DNA of 64,000 bases, from assembly GCA_905221605.1 (NCBI GenBank), contig CAJNDS010000021.1:62001-126000 (forward strand), given 5' to 3'. Shown piece after piece: positions 20,173-29,382 of the stretch (position 1 is the stretch's first letter; each line of letters opens with the position of its first letter). This DNA comes from Symbiodinium natans. Lineage: Eukaryota > Sar > Dinophyceae > Suessiales > Symbiodiniaceae. Under the pieces are notes generated by a model that was given only the letters and a program-made list of their open reading frames with translations, made no database searches and was not told where the DNA came from. The position numbers and the translations under genes are program-made.

Positions 20173-21026
20173 GCCCTGGCTTGGCCCTGGTGGGACTGGG
20201 CCAGCTGCTGAACTCAGCGACCTTCCGAACCATCGGCGCGAAGGGAGCCGGGACGCCCAAAAAAGGAAGGGCGAGCTCTTGGGGGTTCGAGGGTTTAGGG
20301 TTCAGGCTAGAGGGGGGGGGTGTGAGGGGGGTTAGGGTTTAAGGGCTCAGGGAGTTAGGGGGTTTTCGGGTTTTACGGGGAAACTTTGTTCTTTCTCACT
20401 CTCCGGGTTCTCCGCTGAGGTCTACTACGGCTCCCAGCTTGGGTATGATGTGCCTGCATCCTGGAGACCCCGGGGTAAGAGGCCGGAACGTCTCTTCGAG
20501 TCGCCACATCTTTGACCGAGGCCGTGGGCAACAGCATTTCCCTACAACATAGGCATTAGCGATCCGCAGATGGGCTCTCAGACCGTCTGAGAAGCCAACT
20601 GGGCCATAGTGCCGCAACGACTGAGGTACTGGGGCGTCATTTGCTCCGTTGTGGCCTCGGGATTGAGTGTGAGTCAGATCCGCGATACTTGCATATCAAC
20701 CTTGCGCAGGTTTGGGGCTTCTACCTTTGTGTAGCTCCCACTGGCGACCTGTTGAATGAGCACTTTGTTGTGCCGTGGCTGGAGACCTTCTGGTACGTAG
20801 CTCACTCAGGCATGTGTCACATCTTCTTGGCATGCTGTCTCAATCCGACCACGTTCAAGCCCTGCGTTCTGAGATCATGTCCATGAAGCTCTTCGAGCAC
20901 AAGGAGCGACGATCTTTCATTCACAGTGCCGCGCTTCAGGGAAGCTTGTCACGCTGCAGGGCAATGGTGGCCGCCTGCTCCGTGCCCTGGGCTTTGAGGC
21001 GCGCGGAGACTAGATCACGGCCTTGA
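20173..21026 (+). CDS. Phospholipid (phosphatidylethanolamine) N-methyltransferase, C-terminal exons
   Basis: Four exons join in frame. 20173-20246 reads LALVGLGQLLNSATFRTIGA and KG, ending before a GC donor. 20420-20474 begins VYYGSQLGYDVP and ends at GTAAGA. 20678-20796 reads DPRYLHINLAQVWGFYL, then PWLETFWY, and ends at GTAGCT. 20874-21026 reads IMSMKLFEHKERR to a stop. Phases match at every join, counting the split GAT codon at 20474/20678. The order GQ.LN..TFR.IGAKGVYYG, D-P-(R/Q)-Y-L, ETFWY and SM.L.E is that of PEMT/Opi3-type methyltransferases, which make phosphatidylcholine in the ER membrane. The GFPF part of the family pattern is not seen and the N-terminal exons are missing or unrecognised. 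Telomere-like repeats lie in the first intron. Confidence 0.6.
20285..20350. repeat. TTTAGGG-like stretch inside methyltransferase intron
   Basis: Degenerate G-strand units located 38 bases after the GC donor at 20247 and before the acceptor at 20419. Confidence 0.75.
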
Positions 21027-22345
21027 CAGCGAAGTCTGGTATGCTTCTTTTCATGTACGCAGGTGAAGTGAGAGTTTGCACAGAAGGCAAAGGAGCTGAG
21101 CCCGACAAAAATGTTGCTGACTAGACACAACAAGTCGCTCACCATGCAGCTACTGGCAGCTGGGAGCTGCAACGAGGGGCTCCCTTACTATACTAACTGT
21201 AGTTAAGGGACTTATAACCCAATTTAGGATCCCTGTAACCCAATTTAGGGTCCTTAGAACTCTACTTATAACTAGGGGGGGCCCTTCCTTGTAGGGGACC
21301 TGCGATAAGGAACGTTCCTAGCATCGAACAATTCTCAACCGAGTGTGCAAGCCTTTATGGAGAGCAAAGGTCCAGCATCTTGTCTGACCCTGACCCCATT
21401 AACTGCCACGACAAAAGTGTGCGGTGAGCAGCTATTGCACGGAGAAGAAACCGTTGCAAGTCGAAAGACATCCGTACCCACGTCACCACGTGGACCTCGT
21501 TTCAACGATGTCAGTGACATGCAGTCACGTGAATTTTGCTAAGACCCATGATGGCTGAGGAAGGCGCCCCCGTGCAAAGCACGTAGGGCCCCGACAAAGC
21601 TAACACTCTCCGGGTCAGAAGACCAAGCCGGTCCATGTCGCAGAAGTCGTCGCTTCCATGACGACAGAAGATGCCAGGTTTAGAGCAAAGTAGAGCAGCT
21701 GAGGTGAACGAAAGCGCCGGCTAGACGCAGCTGAATCTTCGAATTTTCCGCACTGTAAGCCGGAATCATAAATCACAGACTTCCTGGCTCACAGGCATGC
21801 CGAACAGGAAGGCAACATTTTCAAAAGCTTCGATATGGCATGACATGTCGCCATTGATGTCACTCATGTTGCTGCTTCCGTGCAACGTTTCCACGAGTAT
21901 GTGACAGTTGGTCGACCGCACCGCACGAATCTGGCTCACATGCAGCTGTAGCTTAGTAGCCCAGGCATGTTGAGAAACCCGGGATACAGATCCTAGCAAA
22001 GTAAAGGACAACCTCTGCCTTCAGTGGCAGAAGCGGTGGGCAACTCGAAGCCTCTTAAGCTCACAAAGAAGCCCGAACCCCACAGTGGCTTTGGGCGGCT
22101 CTCATCCCGGCTGCAGTCTGAACCCCCGTGGGATGGACAGCGTGGACGATGCGGAAAGGTGCTGCAGTCTTCAGACTCTGTCTTGTGCGCGCGAGTTTCG
22201 CATGATTTTTTGTTAGGAGGCACTGCCGTGTGCACTGCAGGCTTCAGTTGATTTATGAGAACATCGTCGGCCTGGCGACGGCCGGGGTGGCCTCTGCCTC
22301 ACCCTCCAAGCCCTTGCGCAGCGGAGTTGCAGGGTCTTTCAACAT
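21027..22345. other. No supported gene
   Basis: 21200-21285 contains a tandem AACCCAATTTAGG motif in an AT-rich block that may be a small interspersed element. ORFs at 21335-21542, 21766-22011 and 21993-22251 have no recognisable domain. Confidence 0.4.
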
Positions 22346-22420
22346 CCTAAGCCCTGAACCCTAAACCCTAAACCCTAAACCCTAAACCTTAAACCCTAAA
22401 CCCTAAACCCTAAACCCTGC
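22346..22420. repeat. CCCTAAA array just upstream of an acceptor
   Basis: Ten units ending five bases before the candidate acceptor ATCAG at 22425. Confidence 0.9.
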
Positions 22421-22425
22421 ATCAG

Positions 22426-22819
22426 GTGACCGTCCTACCTTCTGCTGAGGAGCTCGCAGAAGGGCTGGCCCACCTCAGCTTTGACCCAAGCTGTGGGACA
22501 CGATTGTTTTTATTGCCCCAGATGGGGTTTACGAAAGTCGGGGTACACGATAGGGGTCCTTACTTTCAGGGGATCCTACCCTTATGGGGTCTATATTAGG
22601 GTGCCTGACTATCGTAAACCCCCACTTGAACGCGACGCGACCCAGATCTACATCCGAAAGACGATGCAGAACTGTCAGCCTGCCTCTGGGTTCTGGAGGG
22701 TGCTCTGGGTCCTGACCTCTGCCTGCAGTTTCTGTGCTTTTCCCGTCCTGTAGGCCCCTAAACTTCTCGAAGCCCTGCTTGACAAGCCATCTCTACACCC
22801 CAACGGCCGCAGTGACCAG
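22426..22819 (+). CDS. Exons of an unrecognised gene (22426-22520, about 22657-22700, 22754-22819)
   Basis: Exon 1 after CATCAG reads VTVLPSAEELAEGLAHLSFD and CGTRLFLLPQ. Element A (22524-22623) follows within four bases. A second piece after CGACCCAG reads IYIRKTMQ. The third, after the pyrimidine-rich TTTTCCCGTCCTGTAG, is exactly 22 codons reading APKLLEALLDKPSLHPNGRS and DQ, closed by GTGAAT. A further open stretch (FLMKATASWLRSGHPPVPML) follows from 22850. Good coding look; no family recognised. Confidence 0.45.
22524..22623 (+). repeat. Element A, full-length copy in an intron
   Basis: Ends GGGGTTTACGA and ATCGTAAACCCCC; internal GGGGTCCTTACT, GGGGATCCTAC and GGGGTCTATATTAGGG blocks match other copies. 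Confidence 0.85.
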
Positions 22820-23129
22820 GTGAATGCCCTGCCCCAAGCTTCCAAGAGTTCCTCATGAAAGCAACCGCCAGCTGGCTTAGATCTGGTCATCCTCCTGTGC
22901 CTATGCTGCTCCGTGATGCTAAGTTATATGGGAATGCTGAGGATCTGAGCCACTCTCCAACAGCCCGAGTCCCGGTGGCACCTGCCAGCACGGTGTTTGA
23001 CCAAAAGCCGATGATACCCGACTGCCAACGACTTGCGCGTTAAGGCCTCCCTGGGGTCCAACCTGTCGTCTGACCGGCCAGACTGTCTTCAGCTTGCCCA
23101 AGGTGGCAACCAGCATCACATGAACTGAG

Positions 23130-23399
23130 CTAATCTGTGAGCCTGTTTCGCCAGGAGGGGGGAGCAGAGGATTCCCATCTCCGCAAAGCTTCTTCTCCTC
23201 GGAGGACGAGGCTGATGAGGCCCGCGAGTCGGAAATCTTTGCCCATGTAAGCAAGGTTTCTTTGCCGCAACTCGCAAGAGGCAGCAACAGGTAGCAAAGT
23301 CGTAGCAACAGCCCCCCAATCCTTGGTCCGAGGAAGGGTCGCAAGAAGTTGAAGATCGCAGCCAACAGATGCGATCGCTGCGAGCGTCGTGGCGCTCAT
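23130..23399 (-). CDS. Minus-strand ORF, possible exon
   Basis: Reads SVGCDLQLLATLPRTKDWGA, then CELRQRNLAYMGKDFRLAGL and LVLRGEEALRRWESS. Helical, mixed composition suggests coding. Two other minus frames are also open here, so confidence is low and no family is named. Confidence 0.3.
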   Translation of the reverse strand: MSATTLAAIASVGCDLQLLATLPRTKDWGAVATTLLPVAASCELRQRNLAYMGKDFRLAGLISLVLRGEEALRRWESSAPPSWRNRLTD

Positions 23400-23662
23400 C
23401 GCTGCGTGCGTCGCCTTCGCCGGTCCAGCTCACGTTTCCGGATCAGCATGATCTAGTGCCCGTGGCTCAGCGTTTTTCCCATGGCTAGGGTTTGAGGGCA
23501 CAGGGCACACGGCAACACCTTTGATCGGCAAGCCTCAACAGCGGAAGTCGCCGCTGGGATAGCAGTTGAGCTTACATCGTAGGTCTGCTCGGAGGTCTTT
23601 CCTGAGAGATGCCTTGGAACGGATGAGCTTGCTCCAGAAGGAGGCTGGTATCTTGGGAATCT

Positions 23663-23717
23663 GGGGTTTACGATATGAGGGGTAGCTTTTTTGGGTTCTT
23701 TTTACAAGGGGATATCA
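23663..23717 (+). repeat. Element A, left half
   Basis: GGGGTTTACGATATGAGGGG followed by GGTAGC and AAGGGGATATC; no right end found. Confidence 0.65.
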
Positions 23718-24125
23718 TCTTGGCAGGCCCTGTGACATGTAAGTCATTCATCCCAAGAACTCAATGAGAGCTTCAGGTCAAGTCGAGCAGTGCGCTCGAG
23801 CTGTCCAGCTTCATCCAGGACGTCAGTCTTCGACTTCGCAGTTGTCATTCTTCATGCTTATCCCTCAATCTGTGGACATCTCTAGACGTGCCCGTCTGGC
23901 GCACGTCTGCGGCGGTTTTTGCACGACCCCTTGCATTTCAGGACCTCCTGGTAGGCGCGCTGAACCAGGCGCAGGCATCAGGGCCTTGCTGCATGAAGGC
24001 TTGAGCCCGACAATTCACCGCTAGCTCGCACTCTTGGTTGGACTCTTCGACCCTGTAGTCTGTAAGCCCTCAGAAGCCCCCATAAAGCCATCTCAAGACC
24101 TCTGAAACCCTACAACCCTGCATGG
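23718..24125. other. No gene seen
   Basis: Plus ORF 23764-24024 has no recognisable domain. The end grades into CCCTNNAAG-like repeats. Confidence 0.4.
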
Positions 24126-24236
24126 CTAAGCCCTATAAGCCCTATAAGCCCTATAAGCCCTATAAGCCCTATAAGCCCTATAAGCCCTATAAGCCCTCTA
24201 AGCCCCATAAACCCTATAAGCCCTATAAGCCCTATA
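24126..24236. repeat. 9-bp array CCCTATAAG at the LINE 3' end
   Basis: Twelve near-perfect TATAAGCCC units on the + strand, equal to (GGGCTTATA)n after the LINE in its own orientation. The same repeat in the same orientation lies on the other side of the LINE at 31519-31600. Confidence 0.9.
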
Positions 24237-24324
24237 GCACACTCAAGCTCTGAGAGCAAGTGCACAGCAGAAGCAGTGCAGCTTGCCGTGTCCAACGAAA
24301 GTCTCAACGAAAGTGAAAAGAAAA

Positions 24325-27300
24325 CTAAAGTGGCCTAGCCAGGGCCGCCACGGAGCCAACATGCCGGGCTGCACAAAAGCATGCCAGCTGCAAGCGTGCC
24401 CTGGACAGAAGGCCTGGATCAAAACCACAAATCAGCCCATCCAACCTGAAACAAACCCCCAAAGACGTGCGATCCAGGCCATGCACCAGAAGACCTGCCA
24501 GGCCAAGTGCCTTCAGCGCTGGTCTGGCCGTCCGACGAACAAACTGAAGCCTACTTGCCACTGTCGGCGGTGTAGGTCGAAACACAACTGAATCGGCTGA
24601 CACTAGGACTCCGTTTGAGCCAGTCACAGGGTATCTCAAACCCAAACTGACTTCAAGTAAAAACACAACCTCCAGCCAGGAGACCCGGTAAGCCTGCTCC
24701 GAAAGTGCGTCCTGAGAAATCAAGAAGCCACAGACTGCCTGTACAAAATCAGTTGGCATGCACTTCACGGCCTGCGCAGCAAGAGCCGGCCAGCCCACCA
24801 CTAAGACTTCTTCCAAGTCGACCACCTTTGTCACGGGCTCCAGTGGGAGCTGCTCGATGTGCGCGTCGTGCTCCTCATCCGGGAGCTGCGTGTCTTCCGC
24901 GACATGAGGCGCAGCTGCAATGTTGAAGAAAATGGATCGAATGGCTCGGATACGTGCAAGAGTGCCATGATGATGAACCAAGGCCTGCTTGTGCAACTCC
25001 GCCAGACGTGTAGGGCGCTGATGATTCACTAAGCTGGCCACGAGGTCCACATGGTTGTTCCAAGCTGCCAGCCAATCTTCAAAAGGGCTCTCAGTGAGCT
25101 GGGAGTCCAGATGACTCGGAGTATGCTGCACACGGAATGTTGGGACTGGCAACTGTTCAAGCAGAGCTGCGAGCCGCTTCCAGAGGTCATGATTGTCGTC
25201 TGGCAGTGAGGTGTCACCAGCTTGCAAAGTCCACACCCCATCCACAACATTCTTAGCATCCGCCCAGACCACAGTGTCACAGCGATGCTGCAATGCCCAC
25301 CGCGCGGCTGAAATCATGGCTGTAAGCTCTGCCCGTGGGGCGGTTTGGTGAAGGCCTGGCAAAAACCCTCCTGAAACCACCAACCCAACATCCCCCAAAG
25401 TAACACCCCATGCCGCCAGGGCAAAGTCGGCGTGACAGGAATGATCGCAAGCTCCATCTGTGAAGAGATGCTGGACTGACCTTGTCGTGGGACCACTGTA
25501 GAACACGGCGGTATGGTCTGGCAAGGCATGCAGCTCTGCACGAAGCTGTGCAAGGTGTGGGTTACGAGCAGGCAAGAGGTGATGACGCAAAGAAACTGGC
25601 AGAGAGGGCCACTCCTGGCAAACCCAGATGTGCTGCCTACGTTGACTCGCAAAGCATGGGCAATGACAAACTCGATGTTCAACCGTGTCCGGCTCATGAC
25701 ACATCACACAAAGCCCACTTTGGCTCAGGTCATACTTGGCATGTTGTGCACCAAAAAGAAAAGCACCTGAACGGATGGCGCAAAGCCTGGCCAAGTCAAG
25801 AGGAGTATGCTGCGAAGCATCTGCAGACAAAAGCGCTACATCCAAACCGTCCAGATCACACATAGTCTGTCTGTGCCTGACTTGTGCGCTGACAAAATCC
25901 AGCCAGGCCTGCTCCAAGAGCCGGCGTAGAAGCGCAACCGGGCACTCCAGCAGGTTGTGTGTCAAACCTTCAGCATCTTGGAGGAACGGCGGGCGCAACA
26001 CCATCCAGCCGACAGCAGACAGAAGCTGAACCAATTTGGTGAAAGGGCCATGTAGGCTCTGCCCATCGTAGCGGCTCATGAACAGTTGCCACTCTGAAAG
26101 CAACGACGGCACCTTGAAAAGCAAGCGGCGAAGCAACATTACACTGTGCCAGAGCTCATAAAAGCCAGGGTCTGCCTCCATGTTGGCTGCCAATGACAGA
26201 CGAAGCAGGGAGTTACTACCCGCCGGGCAAATACTAAGTGCCTTGGTGGCAGCACTGCGAAGACGCCCCAAGTGCGCAGCACCTAGAGGGCAAGCGGGTG
26301 AGCCATGCAAAGCTCGTGCCCAGAATTTCGAGGGCAACACTGCACGCTTCAAGGCCAAAGGCGCGCGTGAGCGGCGTAGCTTCTGCCACAAAGGCGTCAA
26401 ACTACTGCAACGTTGAGCCAGCAGAGCATTTCGGGTGGCGCTGCCATAGGAAAGCACACCGCCTAACTCACGGGCCTGAGTCTGCACGGTGAGCCCGAGC
26501 CCAGTCAAGACTCGACGGCCTGTAGAGCAAGTGGACCAAACAAATGTCTTAAAAGCATCCAGCTCTAGATCAAGCAAGCTGCCAAAACATTGGGTCAAGT
26601 TGTAGCCCTGGATCAACTGACCGACAGCGTTTGCCGTAAAGGCCAAGTTATCCACGTAGGATAAGGAGCGCACTGAGGGAGCATACACCTGGAGGTACCG
26701 GTGGTAAATCCAGTCGGCGAGAACCATAGCGACTGGTGACAAAGGATCACCTTCCGGAAATCCGCAGGACGAAGGGATGGCCTGACTGACGGAATCATGC
26801 ACCGTAATGCGACGAACTGTGCCGGCCAAAAATGCGGCCCATGGGGTGAGGACTCGCCCTGGAAACCCCACATGTGAAGCCACACATAGCAAAGGTTGGC
26901 GCGGCAGTTGGTTGAAGGCCTTAACAAGGTCCGTGCTAAGGCCATGCAAATCTCCAGAACCTTGACAGCAGAGCTCTACCTGGACCTGCACAGTATACCA
27001 CAGTTCCGCTGCCTCGTGGCCGGGAAGAAATCCAAACATCTCATGTGAGATCGACTGGCGGAGTTGCTGCAACAGTTGCCGAGCACGTATGCCTGACCAA
27101 GCGCGAAAAATCACCGAGTAAAGGCAGATCGGCCGAAACGCCTGGGCGTCAGTGCGCCCATTCTGCTTGGACAGCAAGATGACAAAGCCATGAAGTAGCT
27201 GTGCAGGCCACGCCGCTGCACCAGCTTCAATGTGTTCGAGAAGTGACAACAACTGGCGCGTGCGAGCCGGAGGCAGGTTTAGGAGATCATCTCTCGCCCA

Positions 27301-29211
27301 ACCGTCAGGGCCGCGCGCCGCTTTGGGCTTGAAGCGGCGTACCGCTGCATACCAAACATCCTCAGTGATATCTGGGAGGTCAAAGCTGAGACGAGGAAGG
27401 AAAGCCGAGGCAAAGCCGAGAACACGAGTCCAGCAATCAAGGGAAGTGTCGCGATGACGCTGCCATCTCGCAGACCAAAGGGAAACGAATTCAGACCGAA
27501 CATCAGAAGTGCTGTGGAGCGTCTGTACTTGCTCCAACTCCTGATCCACTGCGGGGCAATCGTTTGCCGAAAGAGTGCAGATAGCGCCATCGCTAAAAAG
27601 TGGCTGCGCCTGGGCACCATCCAGAGTCCAATGGTTGGCGCCACGTTGGTCCGGCGCAGAGTCCAACTGCACAGTACACCCATCGGGCTCAACCGCCAAA
27701 ATGGCGTGACAATGATGCAGGCTCAGAACGTCAACCTGCGGGGGGGCTGGGTCCCGTAAGTCAAGGTAAAGCTGCTTCTTGGAGTTGTCATAGCGCTCCG
27801 CTAGGAGCTTTCCACGCTGCGCCAAATGCCAGCGCTCAAAGTTGCGAAAGTTGACACGGAAATCCAGGAAAAGCGCTTCTGCTAGCTCCAGGCCGGGCAA
27901 CAGGTGTGGCAAATGATGAGGAGAACCTGCAAGCTTTGTGGCGCGAGAGCGCCACCAGATCATGAACCCGCCCTGAAACCCTTTAGCACTTAGGATCGCC
28001 TGCCACAGCGAGAGCTGATAATCCAACACGGCCGGGGCATCGCGCCCAGCCTTCAGAGAATGGAGCAGGCTCTGGAGCCGACGTAGCTGCTTGAACCAGC
28101 GGATAACCTCCGCCCCAAGGCCATCGTGCGCAAGCTGTTCTTCACCTGGCCGGCTGGGTTTGGGCGGGATGTTCACTTGACGAGTCACAGGGCGCAAACG
28201 CCTGCCACGACCAAAACACTTGGCAGGAAGACGCGATCCAGGAGCATCTGACACATGCCCCTGTAGGCTTCGCTCCACGGCATGTGAGAATTTAGCAAAC
28301 CACTCGGTGGAATTGGCCGAGTTCACTGGTGCATGGTCACCCACAGCGTGCCACGAGTCGACACGCACATCACACCAGGGAATGGAATGCGGGAGTGGCC
28401 AAGACTGACGCGAAACGGTATCACTCGAGAGCGCCAGCTCAGCAATTACGGTGCTATGTTCCTGGAAAATTTCTGTCACATGAACCCGGGAAAGGACTGT
28501 GAGGGCTTCAGGCGAAAGCCAGACAAAATCACGGACGGTTGTGCCTTTGCACGTTGCCTGCGGCTCCTGGGCCCACCACAGCTGGGCAACCTCCTGCGCT
28601 TCCGCCCAGCCATGTTGGCGCCAAATGTCTGTCTCGGACAGTTGCGCGAGGCTGTGATTGAAGTCACCTACAATCAGGCGAATACCGTGACTGCCAAGCA
28701 CTAACTCCCTAGTGACATGAGAGAGCATGGCATTAGTCCGTTGTCTGGCATCCGGCCATGTGGGGCCCATGGGGTAGCCATAAACTGTTTGAACAGTGAC
28801 GGTGTGGCCTGCCACGTAGTGCTGGGCACACAGAACGCGACCAGTGGCATACAAGTCAGGCGGCCAGTTCAACTGCAAAACACGAGAAGGAAAATCGGAA
28901 GCCTGCAAGACTCCTGTCCAACTACCAGCCCACAGAGAGTTGGATCTCAGAGGGGCGTCCGCTCCTGTCAGGACTCTAACGCACCGGTGTTGCGCGCGTG
29001 CTGCCGCTTGCAGCCCGCGGCGGGCGGCAGGCAAGGTGACACCGGATAACTGTGTCTCCGCAAAACAATGAATGCCTGGCTGCAATTCTGAGCAAAGAGC
29101 CTCCTTGCCACGGAGGCCGGAGGGATTACTGGAGCTGACCCAGAGAACATCTGGACCAGGATTCGAAGCCTCCCCAATGCGGCAAAACCCACAACCGCAA
29201 GCAGGGGACAC
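24325..29211 (-). CDS. LINE ORF2: endonuclease, reverse transcriptase, zinc motif, RNase H
   Basis: 1628 residues. The N-terminus carries RIGEASNPGP, then an AP-endonuclease domain (FAETQLSG, VGDFNHS, a late EHS histidine, about residues 30-260). The reverse transcriptase spans about 600-900: PDGWARDDL, TDLVKAFN with Asp761, FPEGDPLSP, and SYVDNLAF with Asp854-Asn855 where most RTs have Asp-Asp. A CVMC...H...C zinc-like motif follows. RNase H begins at FTDGACD (Asp1252) and has APRAEL, WADAKNV and NNHVDLVA, so all four acidic residues are present. About 250 further residues have no recognised domain. The start is the Met just before the conserved motif. Confidence 0.9.
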   Translation of the reverse strand: MSPACGCGFCRIGEASNPGPDVLWVSSSNPSGLRGKEALCSELQPGIHCFAETQLSGVTLPAARRGLQAAARAQHRCVRVLTGADAPLRSNSLWAGSWTGVLQASDFPSRVLQLNWPPDLYATGRVLCAQHYVAGHTVTVQTVYGYPMGPTWPDARQRTNAMLSHVTRELVLGSHGIRLIVGDFNHSLAQLSETDIWRQHGWAEAQEVAQLWWAQEPQATCKGTTVRDFVWLSPEALTVLSRVHVTEIFQEHSTVIAELALSSDTVSRQSWPLPHSIPWCDVRVDSWHAVGDHAPVNSANSTEWFAKFSHAVERSLQGHVSDAPGSRLPAKCFGRGRRLRPVTRQVNIPPKPSRPGEEQLAHDGLGAEVIRWFKQLRRLQSLLHSLKAGRDAPAVLDYQLSLWQAILSAKGFQGGFMIWWRSRATKLAGSPHHLPHLLPGLELAEALFLDFRVNFRNFERWHLAQRGKLLAERYDNSKKQLYLDLRDPAPPQVDVLSLHHCHAILAVEPDGCTVQLDSAPDQRGANHWTLDGAQAQPLFSDGAICTLSANDCPAVDQELEQVQTLHSTSDVRSEFVSLWSARWQRHRDTSLDCWTRVLGFASAFLPRLSFDLPDITEDVWYAAVRRFKPKAARGPDGWARDDLLNLPPARTRQLLSLLEHIEAGAAAWPAQLLHGFVILLSKQNGRTDAQAFRPICLYSVIFRAWSGIRARQLLQQLRQSISHEMFGFLPGHEAAELWYTVQVQVELCCQGSGDLHGLSTDLVKAFNQLPRQPLLCVASHVGFPGRVLTPWAAFLAGTVRRITVHDSVSQAIPSSCGFPEGDPLSPVAMVLADWIYHRYLQVYAPSVRSLSYVDNLAFTANAVGQLIQGYNLTQCFGSLLDLELDAFKTFVWSTCSTGRRVLTGLGLTVQTQARELGGVLSYGSATRNALLAQRCSSLTPLWQKLRRSRAPLALKRAVLPSKFWARALHGSPACPLGAAHLGRLRSAATKALSICPAGSNSLLRLSLAANMEADPGFYELWHSVMLLRRLLFKVPSLLSEWQLFMSRYDGQSLHGPFTKLVQLLSAVGWMVLRPPFLQDAEGLTHNLLECPVALLRRLLEQAWLDFVSAQVRHRQTMCDLDGLDVALLSADASQHTPLDLARLCAIRSGAFLFGAQHAKYDLSQSGLCVMCHEPDTVEHRVCHCPCFASQRRQHIWVCQEWPSLPVSLRHHLLPARNPHLAQLRAELHALPDHTAVFYSGPTTRSVQHLFTDGACDHSCHADFALAAWGVTLGDVGLVVSGGFLPGLHQTAPRAELTAMISAARWALQHRCDTVVWADAKNVVDGVWTLQAGDTSLPDDNHDLWKRLAALLEQLPVPTFRVQHTPSHLDSQLTESPFEDWLAAWNNHVDLVASLVNHQRPTRLAELHKQALVHHHGTLARIRAIRSIFFNIAAAPHVAEDTQLPDEEHDAHIEQLPLEPVTKVVDLEEVLVVGWPALAAQAVKCMPTDFVQAVCGFLISQDALSEQAYRVSWLEVVFLLEVSLGLRYPVTGSNGVLVSADSVVFRPTPPTVASRLQFVRRTARPALKALGLAGLLVHGLDRTSLGVCFRLDGLICGFDPGLLSRARLQLACFCAARHVGSVAALARPL

Positions 29212-29382
29212 AGGTGCATCAAAGGCCTGCCGACCGAAAGGCGCAGAAGGATTGGGACTCGGAAGTCCAGAACAGATCTGGACGAACCCACAGAGGAGGA
29301 GTCCAAGAAAGCCGAATGATGGGAAGAAAGAGCGTATACCCGGCCTGTCTCGCTTCCCACGAAGACAATCGGCCCGCCTTAG

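Noticed and set aside
24126-24236. CRISPR-like array
   Set aside because: Units are contiguous 9-mers without spacers, in a eukaryotic setting with no cas genes.
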